Positions 37,744 through 46,365 of a DNA stretch of 46,517 bases are shown in pieces. The notes beneath the pieces were generated by a model, which saw nothing but the letters and a program-made list of their open reading frames with translations, searched no databases and had not been told where the DNA came from. Origin of the DNA: Staphylococcus petrasii (lineage in GTDB: Bacteria; Bacillota; Bacilli; Staphylococcales; Staphylococcaceae); assembly GCF_002902565.1 (NCBI RefSeq), contig NZ_PPRC01000022.1, positions 1 through 46,517 of the forward strand. Reading direction: 5' to 3'. The first letter of the stretch is position 1. Each line of letters starts with the position of its first letter. The translations under genes were made by a program, and so were the position numbers.

Positions 37744-38598
37744 ATGAAAATAGAGGATTACCGTTTATTAATTACATTAGATGAAACAAGAACGTTGCGC
37801 AAAGCTGCTGAAATTTTATATATTTCACAACCTGCAGTAACACAACGTTTAAAAGCCATTGAGCATTCATTTGGTGTAGATATATTTATTCGTACAAAGA
37901 AGCAACTTATCACAACCACAGAAGGTGCAATGATTATTGAGCACGCACGTGATATGTTAAAACGTGAGCGATTATTTTTTGATAAGATGCAAGCACATAT
38001 CGGAGAAGTCAATGGAACAATATCAATTGGCTGTTCATCATTAATAGGACAAACGTTGTTACCAGAAGTGCTTAGCTTATACAACTCACAATTTCCAAAT
38101 GTAGAAATCCAAGTTCAAGTAGGATCAACTGAACAGATTAAAGCGAATCATAGAGATTATCACGTCATGATTACACGTGGGAATAAAGTAATGAATTTAA
38201 CGAATAGCCATCTCTTTGATGATGACCATTATTTTATTTATCCGAAAGAACGTCGTGAGGAAGTAACTAAATTACCATTTATAGAATTTCAAGCCGATCC
38301 AATTTATATTAATCAGATTAAAGAATGGTATAATGAAAATCTTGATCAAGACTATCATGCGACTATTACAGTTGACCAAGTTGCGACATGCAAGGAAATG
38401 TTAGTCAGTGGTGTGGGTGTAACGATTTTACCTGAAATTATGATGAAGAATATTGATAAGAATTTATTTGAATTTGAAAAGGTCAATATCGATTCACAAC
38501 CACTTATCCGTTCAACATACATGAGTTATGACAGCAGTATGTTACAACTTCCACAAGTTGAATCATTTGTTACGCTCATGCTGAACTATATTCGATAA
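37744..38598 (+). CDS. LysR family transcriptional regulator
   Basis: A 284-aa LysR-type regulator. The N-terminal winged helix-turn-helix covers residues 1-60 (RKAAEILYISQPAVTQRLKAIE) and the effector-binding domain residues 90-284. GGGGGAAGC precedes the ATG. It lies 46 bases upstream of the MFS transporter on the same strand, so it probably controls or is co-transcribed with that gene. The ligand is unknown. Confidence 0.9.
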   Translation: MKIEDYRLLITLDETRTLRKAAEILYISQPAVTQRLKAIEHSFGVDIFIRTKKQLITTTEGAMIIEHARDMLKRERLFFDKMQAHIGEVNGTISIGCSSLIGQTLLPEVLSLYNSQFPNVEIQVQVGSTEQIKANHRDYHVMITRGNKVMNLTNSHLFDDDHYFIYPKERREEVTKLPFIEFQADPIYINQIKEWYNENLDQDYHATITVDQVATCKEMLVSGVGVTILPEIMMKNIDKNLFEFEKVNIDSQPLIRSTYMSYDSSMLQLPQVESFVTLMLNYIR

Positions 38599-38644
38599 TA
38601 GTTTCTAAATATTGCAATTGATTCGAAGAACTGAGGTGTAGTCT

Positions 38645-39865
38645 ATGTTTACAGCATTATTGCATATTAAAAACTATAAGTTATTCGTTGTAAATATGAT
38701 GTTATTAGGAATGGGGATTGCCATTACGGTGCCTTATTTTGTTTTATTTGCAACAAAGGAATTGGGTATGTCTACGAACCAATTCGGACTACTGTTAGCC
38801 TTAGCTGCAGTCAGCCAATTTACGGTGAATTCTATTGTAGCGCGTTTTTCCGATACCCATCATGTAAATCGGAAAGTCCTGATTATAAGCGCATTATTGA
38901 TGGGAGCCATCAGCTTTTCAATTTATTTTTATATACATAATGAATGGCTATTTATTATTGTATATGCCATTTTCCAAGGGTTATTTGCACCTGCTATGCC
39001 TCAACTTTATGCATCTGCAAGAGAATCTATTAATGTATCCTCGTCTAAAAATAATGCCAAATTTGCTAATACCGTGTTACGTTCTATGTTCTCATTTGGA
39101 TTTTTATTCGGTCCTTTAATCGGAGCATACTTAATTCAATATTTAGGCTACGCGGGCTTATTCGGTGGTACTGTTATCATTCTTTTATTTACATTAGTAC
39201 TTCAAATCTTCTTCTATAAAGATTTGAACTTAAACGCTCAAGAACAAGTGGGCGGCACGACAAATGTTGAGAAAACAGCGCCGAATATGTTGAAAGACAA
39301 AACACTTTTTATCCCATTTATTGCCTTTATTTTATTACATATTGGTCAGTGGATGTATACAATGAACATGCCTTTATTTGTGACGGATTATTTAAAAGAA
39401 CAAGAAGGGTATGTAGGTACATTGGCAAGTTTATGCGCCGGCTTAGAAGTTCCATTCATGGTAATACTAGGTATTCTATCTGCGAAACTTGCGACACGTA
39501 CATTATTGATTATTGGTGCGATTAGTGGCGGCGGATTTTACTTTAGTATTGGTGTATTTGAGAACATTTATATGATGATGGTTGGCCAAATTTTCTTAGC
39601 ACTATTTTTAGCTATCTTGTTAGGACTAGGCATTAGTTACTTCCAAGACATTCTACCTGATTTCCCAGGTTATGCATCGACACTTTTTGCGAATGCTATG
39701 GTCATCGGTCAATTGCTAGGAAATTTATTAGGTGGTGCTATGAGTCATTGGGTTGGTTTGGAAAATGTCTTCTTCGTTTCAGCAACATCTATTTTCTTAG
39801 GCATGATCCTAATCTTCTTTACTAAAGATCAAAAATATACAGAAGCGGATGTGAGAGTAAAATAA
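38645..39865 (+). CDS. Major facilitator superfamily transporter (putative efflux)
   Basis: A 406-aa, 12-helix MFS protein. The loop between helices 2 and 3 reads ARFSDTHHVNRKVL, a degenerate motif A. The layout fits the drug or sugar efflux group, but no closer name can be given from sequence alone. GAGGTGTAG precedes the ATG. It follows a LysR gene, and its stop shares one base with the start of a DUF456 gene (TAATG). Confidence 0.85.
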   Translation: MFTALLHIKNYKLFVVNMMLLGMGIAITVPYFVLFATKELGMSTNQFGLLLALAAVSQFTVNSIVARFSDTHHVNRKVLIISALLMGAISFSIYFYIHNEWLFIIVYAIFQGLFAPAMPQLYASARESINVSSSKNNAKFANTVLRSMFSFGFLFGPLIGAYLIQYLGYAGLFGGTVIILLFTLVLQIFFYKDLNLNAQEQVGGTTNVEKTAPNMLKDKTLFIPFIAFILLHIGQWMYTMNMPLFVTDYLKEQEGYVGTLASLCAGLEVPFMVILGILSAKLATRTLLIIGAISGGGFYFSIGVFENIYMMMVGQIFLALFLAILLGLGISYFQDILPDFPGYASTLFANAMVIGQLLGNLLGGAMSHWVGLENVFFVSATSIFLGMILIFFTKDQKYTEADVRVK

Positions 39866-40353
39866 TGTCAGCAATTTTATGGATTTTAATTATATTAGCG
39901 TTCATCATCGCTTTTATTGGATTAATTAAACCGCTTATACCATCTGTGCTTATATTATGGATTGGCTTTTTAATTTATCAATTTGGCTTTCATGATAAAG
40001 GACTATCGTGGATCTTCTACGTAGCGATGATTATATTTACCGTCTTTATTTTATTATCAGACTTTTTAATGAATAAATATTTTGTTAAACGTTTTGGTGG
40101 TTCTAAATTAGGTGAATATGTCGCGTTAATCGGTGTTATTGTAGGATGTTTTGTCTTACCACCATTCGGAATTATTATCGTACCATTTGTAGCTGTATTA
40201 GTCGTTGAATTAATTCAAGATTTTGATTTTGGAAAAGCGCTGAAAGCAAGTTTCGGATCAGTAATGGCATTCTTAGCAAGTACAGTTGCACAAGCCATCA
40301 TCATGGTTATTATGGTCATTTGGTTCTTTATTGATGTATGGTTTGTAGGATAA
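39865..40353 (+). CDS. DUF456 family membrane protein
   Basis: A 162-aa very hydrophobic protein with about four or five membrane helices and the glycine-rich central segment YVALIGVIVGCFVLPPFGII typical of DUF456. Function is unknown. It is translationally coupled to the MFS gene by a TAATG overlap, suggesting a shared role at the membrane. Confidence 0.85.
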   Translation: MSAILWILIILAFIIAFIGLIKPLIPSVLILWIGFLIYQFGFHDKGLSWIFYVAMIIFTVFILLSDFLMNKYFVKRFGGSKLGEYVALIGVIVGCFVLPPFGIIIVPFVAVLVVELIQDFDFGKALKASFGSVMAFLASTVAQAIIMVIMVIWFFIDVWFVG

Positions 40354-40388
40354 TTTAAATTGAAAATATATAGTCACACGATACGAAA

Positions 40389-40422
40389 AGCCCATAAATG
40401 CGCTTATGCATTTATGGGCTCT
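40389..40422. terminator. Bidirectional terminator
   Basis: A perfect 13-bp stem (40389-40401 with 40408-40420, 6-base loop) between convergent genes. T runs are short on both sides. Confidence 0.8.
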
Positions 40423-40469
40423 ATTTATATCAATAGTATTTATTTTGAAAAGATAGAAAAATAATTAAC

Positions 40470-41159
40470 CTACAAAACGGTATTTGAATCTTGATTGCCA
40501 AAATGATGTTCAATATAAAAAGCAATCGGCGTAATAATAAGCGACATAATAATAAAGGCCCAATTACTAATACGAACATAAGGACCAAAATTTAAAAACG
40601 ATTGTGGAATAAAAATAACGTAAAATAACGCAATTATTAATAAAATAATGAGTCCATAATTAAACACCCATATCCAGTGAGAATTATTAAAACTCTGCAA
40701 TTGAACCGTTTTAAATATGACGAGAATGAATAAAAATATAATAAAAATACTAACAATTACAGTAAGAGGAAATGAATATAAGTAAACATCATTGTTATCT
40801 CCACCGATAAAGAAACCTATGAACCCTTTGAAGAAGCAAAATATACCGATTAGAAACATAAAATTACGAAAAATATACTTAAAGATATTTTGAAATGTTT
40901 CATTTGGTAGCGATTTAATTTCTTTCTTCGCATGTGCCTCAGGATCATGATTGAAATATTCTAAAGCTAATGTGCCTTCTTGTTCGGCAGCGAGTAGTTC
41001 CTTTAAAATACGATTAAGCATAAGCTCACTATCGTGTGGATTAACACGTAAATCAGCACGGACATACGTCATGTAGTTTTCAAAAATTTCTCTATCTGTA
41101 TTATTTAGGCGTAATGATTTAACATTATTTTCACGTGCTAACTTGGCAGTGGATTTCAT
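40470..41159 (-). CDS. DUF1129-like membrane protein
   Basis: A 229-aa protein with a soluble charged N-terminal part (residues 1-90, including NNTDREIFENYMTYVRADLR, ending near a KKEIKSLPNE segment) and four membrane helices in the second half. This fits the DUF1129 family, whose function is unknown. It stands alone on the minus strand between convergent and divergent neighbours. A weak GGGAGATT precedes the ATG. Confidence 0.75.
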   Translation of the reverse strand: MKSTAKLARENNVKSLRLNNTDREIFENYMTYVRADLRVNPHDSELMLNRILKELLAAEQEGTLALEYFNHDPEAHAKKEIKSLPNETFQNIFKYIFRNFMFLIGIFCFFKGFIGFFIGGDNNDVYLYSFPLTVIVSIFIIFLFILVIFKTVQLQSFNNSHWIWVFNYGLIILLIIALFYVIFIPQSFLNFGPYVRISNWAFIIMSLIITPIAFYIEHHFGNQDSNTVL

Positions 41160-41287
41160 TTGTTATTTAATCTCCCTTAACGTCTAAACTTTTTTAAATT
41201 TAAAAAAATAGATTAATATATGTTAAATATGGATAATCATATCATAGTTAAGTATAGAATATAATCTGAAAATAGAGGATAAAGTTT

Positions 41288-41740
41288 ATGCAAAAGTTAA
41301 AAATTGAAGATACAAAATGGATTGAAACGATTGCGAGACTCCATGAATATTATTTAGAACAACGTGAAGTGGATTATAATGCCACACGTATGTCGATTGC
41401 TTTAAGACAAGAAATGATTATTCGAAGACTTCAGTATAGCGACGATGTGATATTTATAGAACTTGATAGCCAAACAGCATCACAATTAATTGCTTTTATT
41501 TGGGGGCATCATGAACGAAGCTTCGATACAGTAATAACGGAAATGTTATATACGAGCCCTCATTTTCGAGGAAAAGGGTATGCCAAACAGTTAAAATTAC
41601 AATTAGAACAATGGGCAGTTGATCAAGGCGCTTCAGCGATAGAAGGGACAGTAGACGCTAAAAATGAAGAAATGATTCACATTAACAAAGCGAGAGGATA
41701 CGAAGTCAGCCATCTCAAGATGCGTAAAGACTTGAGGTAA
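41288..41740 (+). CDS. GNAT family N-acetyltransferase
   Basis: A 150-aa acetyltransferase with the acetyl-CoA motif YTSPHFRGKGYAKQLKLQLE (residues about 90-110) and the end motif GTVDAKNEEMIHINKARGYE. The first 60 residues are charged and helical. The substrate is unknown. It is a single gene 67 bases before the lipoprotein gene. Confidence 0.83.
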   Translation: MQKLKIEDTKWIETIARLHEYYLEQREVDYNATRMSIALRQEMIIRRLQYSDDVIFIELDSQTASQLIAFIWGHHERSFDTVITEMLYTSPHFRGKGYAKQLKLQLEQWAVDQGASAIEGTVDAKNEEMIHINKARGYEVSHLKMRKDLR

Positions 41741-41807
41741 TCCAATGAACAGATTTTTAATTCGTGTTAAAATAAAGTGTATTGACTTGTAATTAAAGGA
41801 GACAAAC

Positions 41808-42356
41808 ATGAAGAAATGGTTAGTACTTTTGCTATCTGCAACACTCATGTTATCTGCATGTGGTAAGAGTGACGAAAGAGCATCATTAGAACATGATATT
41901 AAGCAATTGAAAAAAGAAAATGATGAGTTAAAAAATCAGAAAAAAGATTTAGAAAAACAAAAAGCGAAGTTAAATGATCAACGCGAAAAATTAGAAAAAG
42001 ATGTAGACCATTCTGTAGCGACTGAATCAGCTAAAAAAGAAGACGATAGTAAAGAGAGCAATAAATCGAAGGAGTCTTCAGATAGTTCAAGTAACGAATC
42101 TAGTAACTCATCAGAGTCAACATCTTCTCAAGATACTCAAAGCAATGATTCATCTGAAACATCATCAAATGAGAATTCAAACGCTCAAAATACTAATAAT
42201 AGCGGAGATAAGTCTAATTCCAATAGTAGTAATGAGACAAGCGATTCTACTCAAAATTCAACTACTGATAATAACTCAACTGAAGATAATAGCTCATCTA
42301 GTGAACAAAATGGTTCAAATGACTCAACTCAAGATAATCAATCAACATCTAATTAA
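41808..42356 (+). CDS. Lipoprotein with coiled coil and Ser/Asn-rich low-complexity tail
   Basis: A 182-aa surface lipoprotein. The lipobox LSAC puts the lipidated cysteine at residue 18. Residues 25-65 are a Lys/Glu coiled coil (KQLKKENDELKNQKKDLEKQ). Residues 70-182 are almost wholly Ser, Asn, Thr, Glu, Asp and Gln. The tail probably acts as a flexible, charged stalk through the cell wall. AAAGGAG precedes the ATG. The repetitive tail is prone to length variation. Function unknown. Confidence 0.87.
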   Translation: MKKWLVLLLSATLMLSACGKSDERASLEHDIKQLKKENDELKNQKKDLEKQKAKLNDQREKLEKDVDHSVATESAKKEDDSKESNKSKESSDSSSNESSNSSESTSSQDTQSNDSSETSSNENSNAQNTNNSGDKSNSNSSNETSDSTQNSTTDNNSTEDNSSSSEQNGSNDSTQDNQSTSN

Positions 42357-42403
42357 TACATTCAATTAGTACTTATGAGCGATATAAGCACGGTATGTAA
42401 AAA

Positions 42404-42429
42404 GTTTGATTATAATTGAGGTAGGGTAA
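42404..42429 (+). promoter_or_regulatory. Sigma-B-like promoter
   Basis: GTTTGA, 14 bases, GGGTAA is close to the staphylococcal sigma-B consensus GTTTAA-N12-15-GGGTAT. The nearest downstream gene starts at 42592, giving a leader of about 155 bases. Confidence 0.5.
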
Positions 42430-42591
42430 AAGTAAGACAAATGCTTACATTTGCAAATACAACTCGTACATAATAAAAAATCGTATTAATAAACGATGAA
42501 TATATGTAGTTATGAATTATTCATAATAATGAAATTTCAAAAACTAATCTAGTTATAATTTTAAATAAAAACAATATTGGAGAGATGACTT

Positions 42592-42888
42592 ATGCATGAA
42601 CAAGATTTTCACATTTTAGAAGGCCGCGACATCACATTACCAGAATTAGGTCGTGAGATTGAAAACATTACTGGTCGTACAATCGTAGACTCTACTGGTG
42701 AAATTAAACGTGTCGTTGCACATTTACCAAACTTTGAATCAGATACAGATACATTTGTAGCGACATTCAAATTAAATCATCGCAATGATTTTGTAGATGC
42801 GACATTTATTGCACCGAAAGATCAACGTGACCGATTAAAAGAAATCCCGGTTCACATTAAACTTATCAGTTATATTTCAAAAGCTTAA
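42592..42888 (+). CDS. Small conserved hypothetical protein, 98 aa
   Basis: I do not recognise the family. The 98-aa protein is soluble, with a mixed beta pattern and no signal or membrane helix. It reads EGRDITLPELGREIENITG near residues 9-27. GGAGAG precedes the ATG and codon use is normal, so it is a real gene. A sigma-B-like promoter lies upstream, which hints at general stress control. Confidence 0.72.
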   Translation: MHEQDFHILEGRDITLPELGREIENITGRTIVDSTGEIKRVVAHLPNFESDTDTFVATFKLNHRNDFVDATFIAPKDQRDRLKEIPVHIKLISYISKA

Positions 42889-42994
42889 TTAAGAAATTTT
42901 AATAAAATGAAGTATAAGTAAAGTGTGTTATGGACCTTTCAACCATATCGCACTTTTTTAATAATTGTATTTTCTCTGTACTGAGGTGGTCGTA

Positions 42995-43537
42995 ATGGTA
43001 GTTTATATTGAGACAGAAAGATTAAAATTACGCGATTGGGAACAAGAAGATTTATTACCTTTTCAAAAAATGAATGCTAACCCACAAGTGAGACGTTATT
43101 TCCCAAGCTTATTAAGTTATCGCCGTTCAGAATTAGATATGAAGAAGATGGATGAGATTCTGAAGGAAAAGGGTATTGGTTTATTTGCAGTCGAACTTAA
43201 AGAAACGGGAGAATGGCTAGGGTATATCGGCGTGAATTACCTGCCTAAAGATAGCAAATACCCATTCGATGAATTGCCACTATATGAAATTGGTTGGCGT
43301 CTTATCCCAGAAGTTTGGGGCAACGGTATTGCGACAGAGGGTGCAGAAGCTGTACTCGAATTCGCAAAAGAAAAAGGCATAGAAGAGGTATATAGCTTTA
43401 CAGCTGAAGAGAATTTACCTTCTAGAAAAGTAATGGAAAAAATTGGTATGACCTTTTACGACAACTTTGAATTACCAGAATTAAGCAAATACCATATGTT
43501 AAAGCGACAAATACGTTATTATAAAAAATTGTCTTAA
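42995..43537 (+). CDS. GNAT family acetyltransferase, RimJ/RimL-like
   Basis: A 180-aa GNAT protein of the RimJ/RimL type. The start IETERLKLRDWEQEDLLPF is typical, the acetyl-CoA loop is in VWGNGIATEGAEAVLEFA (around residue 105), and the end motif is NLPSRKVMEKIGM. It may acetylate a protein N-terminus or a small amine. GAGGTGG precedes the ATG at 42995. The frame is open from 42965, but that part overlaps the ribosome binding site. Confidence 0.87.
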   Translation: MVVYIETERLKLRDWEQEDLLPFQKMNANPQVRRYFPSLLSYRRSELDMKKMDEILKEKGIGLFAVELKETGEWLGYIGVNYLPKDSKYPFDELPLYEIGWRLIPEVWGNGIATEGAEAVLEFAKEKGIEEVYSFTAEENLPSRKVMEKIGMTFYDNFELPELSKYHMLKRQIRYYKKLS

Positions 43538-43551
43538 TAAAATAGACAAAA

Positions 43552-43597
43552 AAGCGACATTGAACAGGATGTGTGGTATCTATCCTCAATGTCGCTT
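43552..43597. terminator. Terminator between the GNAT and LOG genes
   Basis: A 12-bp stem (43552-43563 with 43586-43597) with an inner AGGAT/ATCCT. The T run is on the minus strand, so it mainly ends the LOG operon. Confidence 0.85.
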
Positions 43598-43622
43598 AAT
43601 TATTTATCTTATTACTGCCTAA

Positions 43623-44189
43623 TTAATCATATGTACGAACGCCTAAAGGTTTGTAGTTTAACAAGCCTTCAATTAATTCTTCTTTTGTATCATAAAGTGG
43701 CGCTAAATCTTTATATTTTTTATCAATAAAGCCTTCGCCAATCATATGAGCAATCAATTGTTGAAGCGGTTCAAAAAAGCCGTTTAGATTGAAAACGCCG
43801 ATAGGTTTTTGATGAATACCGATTTGTGCCCAACTATACATTTCAAAGAATTCTTCAAGTGAGCCCGCACCACCAGGCGCCATTACAAAGGCATCCGCTA
43901 ATTCCGTCATTTTTTCTTTACGTTGATGCATTGAATCCACTAGAATCAATTCACTTACTTTTTGACTCGTAATTTCACGCTCATCTAACATTTTAGGCAT
44001 AACACCAATCGTATGCCCGCCATGATCTAATACACCATCTTGAATAGCGCCCATAATACCAACTGAACCAGCGCCAAATACTAATTCATAACCTTGTTCA
44101 GCCATATACTTACCGAATTTATAGGCTTCTTCAACGTATATAGGATCATTTCCTTTACTTGCACCACAATATACCGCAATACGTTTCAT
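43623..44189 (-). CDS. LOG family protein (cytokinin riboside 5'-monophosphate phosphoribohydrolase-like)
   Basis: A 188-aa Rossmann-like protein of the LOG family, which in plants and some bacteria hydrolyses nucleoside 5'-monophosphates to free base and ribose 5-phosphate. The start IAVYCGASKGNDP and the signature PGGAGSLEEFFE are present; the usual threonine of PGGxGTxxE is serine here. The bacterial substrate is uncertain. Its start overlaps the upstream gene by four bases. Confidence 0.88.
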   Translation of the reverse strand: MKRIAVYCGASKGNDPIYVEEAYKFGKYMAEQGYELVFGAGSVGIMGAIQDGVLDHGGHTIGVMPKMLDEREITSQKVSELILVDSMHQRKEKMTELADAFVMAPGGAGSLEEFFEMYSWAQIGIHQKPIGVFNLNGFFEPLQQLIAHMIGEGFIDKKYKDLAPLYDTKEELIEGLLNYKPLGVRTYD

Positions 44190-44647
44190 ATTGTATCCTC
44201 CTTCAATTGTTGAATAACTTGATTAAATGCAACTCTAAATTGACGTTTATCTTCTTTTGAAAATGGGGGAGGCCCTTTATGTCGACCACCTTGATGTCTA
44301 ATAAGTGCGTTATTATAACGTTGTTGTAACAACATATCTATATTTTGATTATCATAAATATGACCTTTATGATGCATCACCACTCGAACTTTAGATAATA
44401 GTAAACTAGCAAGACCATAATCTTGTGTAATGACAATATCATTCGATGTGGCTAGTTGAATGATTTTATAATCTACGGCATCAGGCCCATCATCTATGTA
44501 TAACGTCTTTACATGTTCAGGATAAACCTTATTTGAAAAGTGACTAAAACTACGTAAAATTGTAACAAAAATGCCTGTCCCAGTAGTTAATTCAATAACC
44601 GAATCGACTACTGGACAAGCATCACCATCAATAAATACTGTTGTCAT
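44186..44647 (-). CDS. YaiI/YqxD family DUF188 protein
   Basis: A 153-aa protein of the DUF188 family, thought to be PIN-like. It shows the family pattern IDGDACPVVDSV near the start, then DDGPDAVDYKII, ITQDYGLASLLL and RHKGPPPFSKEDKRQF. The aspartates suit a metal-dependent nuclease-like site, but activity is not established. It is the middle gene of a minus-strand operon: five bases from the gene before it and a four-base overlap with the LOG gene. Confidence 0.87.
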   Translation of the reverse strand: MTTVFIDGDACPVVDSVIELTTGTGIFVTILRSFSHFSNKVYPEHVKTLYIDDGPDAVDYKIIQLATSNDIVITQDYGLASLLLSKVRVVMHHKGHIYDNQNIDMLLQQRYNNALIRHQGGRHKGPPPFSKEDKRQFRVAFNQVIQQLKEDTI

Positions 44648-44652
44648 AAAAA

Positions 44653-45327
44653 TTATGCCTTAGTATAATCTTCTTGTTTATTTTGAGTTGCTACACTATC
44701 AGCATCATAATCTTTAAGTTTTTTCATTTCTTTGATGCGTGCTTTTTCTTGTTGTTTTTGAAGTTTCTTCTCTTCTTTATGACGTTTATCAATATTCTTT
44801 TGAAGTTTTTTATCTAATTTGTTAACTTCTTTTTTATTTTCTTTTTCTAGCTTTTCGCCTTTTTTCTCAGTTTCATCATCAAGTTTACCAGGTGTTAAGC
44901 CAACTTTTTCTTGATAATTTTGAGTCTTTTTCAATTCTTTAATACGTTGTTTTTCATTTTTTTCACGTGCTTTATCTTCTTCTTTGTGGCGTTGTTCAAT
45001 ATTTTTTTGAAGCTTTTTATCCATTTTGTCAGCTTCTTTACGATTTTTCTTCGCTAATTTTTCGCCTTTTTTCTGAATGTATTTCGGATCATTTTCTTTC
45101 GCAATTTTTTTCAATTCGCGTTTATTATCGAATTCTTGTTTTTTATCACCAAAATAATCTTTAACATCTGAAGCTTTATCAGCAATCGCATGTGAAGCAT
45201 TTGATGTAGCGTGTGAAGCTTTTTGAACGTCAGGATGAGACTTAATGCGTTTACGTTCCACAATTAGTGGCACAAGAAAAATTGGTAATACATTAATCGT
45301 TGTTTTAATGATCGTCTTTTTGTCCAT
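44653..45327 (-). CDS. Membrane-anchored coiled-coil protein with internal duplication
   Basis: A 224-aa, highly charged protein with one N-terminal hydrophobic segment (about residues 8-22) and a long Lys/Glu/Asp coiled coil. Two similar blocks of about 60 residues begin KKGEKLAKKNRKEADKMDKK and KKGEKLEKENKKEVNKLDKK and end in RIKELKK or RIKEMKK. No known enzyme motif is visible. GGAGG precedes the ATG at 45327; an earlier ATG at 45342 sits at the ribosome binding site. First gene of the operon with DUF188 and LOG. Function unknown. Confidence 0.8.
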   Translation of the reverse strand: MDKKTIIKTTINVLPIFLVPLIVERKRIKSHPDVQKASHATSNASHAIADKASDVKDYFGDKKQEFDNKRELKKIAKENDPKYIQKKGEKLAKKNRKEADKMDKKLQKNIEQRHKEEDKAREKNEKQRIKELKKTQNYQEKVGLTPGKLDDETEKKGEKLEKENKKEVNKLDKKLQKNIDKRHKEEKKLQKQQEKARIKEMKKLKDYDADSVATQNKQEDYTKA

Positions 45328-45423
45328 ACTCGTTGCCTCCATTAATTTTACTATATCTCTTCAATACCCTATGATACATGAAAGTAAACGAGGGCACTAG
45401 CGGAAACACTTGTTGTTGAGAGC

Positions 45424-45478
45424 GCTTTTAAAAATAAAAAAAGAACAAGAAATCGTATTATTAAATAGATTTCTTGTC
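45424..45478 (-). terminator. Terminator after uppP
   Basis: A 10-bp stem extending with one mismatch (45445-45454 with 45468-45477) has a long T run on the minus strand (complement of 45424-45442). Confidence 0.88.
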
Positions 45479-45495
45479 CTCGTTTTAAGCTAAAA

Positions 45496-46365
45496 TTAAA
45501 TATGTTTACCAATTCCGAAGCCGAAATAAAGAATTGCGATAAAGATAACTAACACGATTCGGTAAATAGCGAACGGAATTAATTTAACTTTATTAATTAA
45601 GTGTAAGAATGTTTTGATTGCGATTAAACCAACAATAAACGCAGCTAAGAATCCGATTAAGTAGAACGGAATATGTGCAAGTTCAATGTATTGGATGTTT
45701 TTAACTAATGATAATGCACTTGCTGCTAACATAATTGGCACAGCCATAATGAATGTGAAATCTGAAGCCGATTTATGGTCTAATTTCATAAGTACACCTG
45801 TTGAAATTGTAGAACCAGAACGACTGAAACCAGGCCACATTGCTACTGCTTGTGAAATACCAATTACGAATGCTTGAAGATAAGTAATTTGGTCCACAGT
45901 TTGTGGGTTCTTAACTTTAGTGCTAAATCTATCTGCTACAATCATGTAAATGGCACCAAGGAATAAACCAATCATAACAGTAGGAACACTGAATAGATGT
46001 TCTTCAATAAAGTCGTCGAATAAGACACCTAAAATACCTGCTGGAATCATACCAACTAATACGTGTAATAAGTTTAAACGACGTGGTTTAGAACGGAATT
46101 CTTCATTAATAGAAGAATTTCTATATTTACCAATATGTAACATTTCGAAATAACGCTCACGGAAGACCCAAGCTGCCGCAAATACAGAACCTAATTGGAT
46201 TACAACTTTGAAAGTGAAAGCTGAATGAGGGCCTAGAAATTCAGTTGATTTTAACCACATATCATCAACTAGAATCATATGTCCCGTTGAAGATACTGGC
46301 GCAAACTCAGTTAACCCTTCAACGATACCTAGGATTAAAGCCTTGATAAACTCAATAATAATCAT
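45496..46365 (-). CDS. uppP: Undecaprenyl-diphosphate phosphatase UppP (BacA)
   Basis: An integral membrane phosphatase (289 aa) that converts undecaprenyl diphosphate to the monophosphate, renewing the lipid carrier used for peptidoglycan and wall teichoic acid, and giving bacitracin tolerance. Family motifs are intact: GIVEGLTEFAPVSSTGH (residues 13-29) and the phosphatase motif PGFSRSGSTIS (around 180). About eight membrane helices are present. AAGAGGTTAC precedes the ATG. It ends at its own terminator, so it is a single-gene unit. Confidence 0.96.
   Translation of the reverse strand: MIIIEFIKALILGIVEGLTEFAPVSSTGHMILVDDMWLKSTEFLGPHSAFTFKVVIQLGSVFAAAWVFRERYFEMLHIGKYRNSSINEEFRSKPRRLNLLHVLVGMIPAGILGVLFDDFIEEHLFSVPTVMIGLFLGAIYMIVADRFSTKVKNPQTVDQITYLQAFVIGISQAVAMWPGFSRSGSTISTGVLMKLDHKSASDFTFIMAVPIMLAASALSLVKNIQYIELAHIPFYLIGFLAAFIVGLIAIKTFLHLINKVKLIPFAIYRIVLVIFIAILYFGFGIGKHI

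Noticed and set aside
42145..42369. 74-codon frame inside the lipoprotein tail
   Set aside because: A shadow frame created by the Ser/Asn-rich repeat in the real gene.
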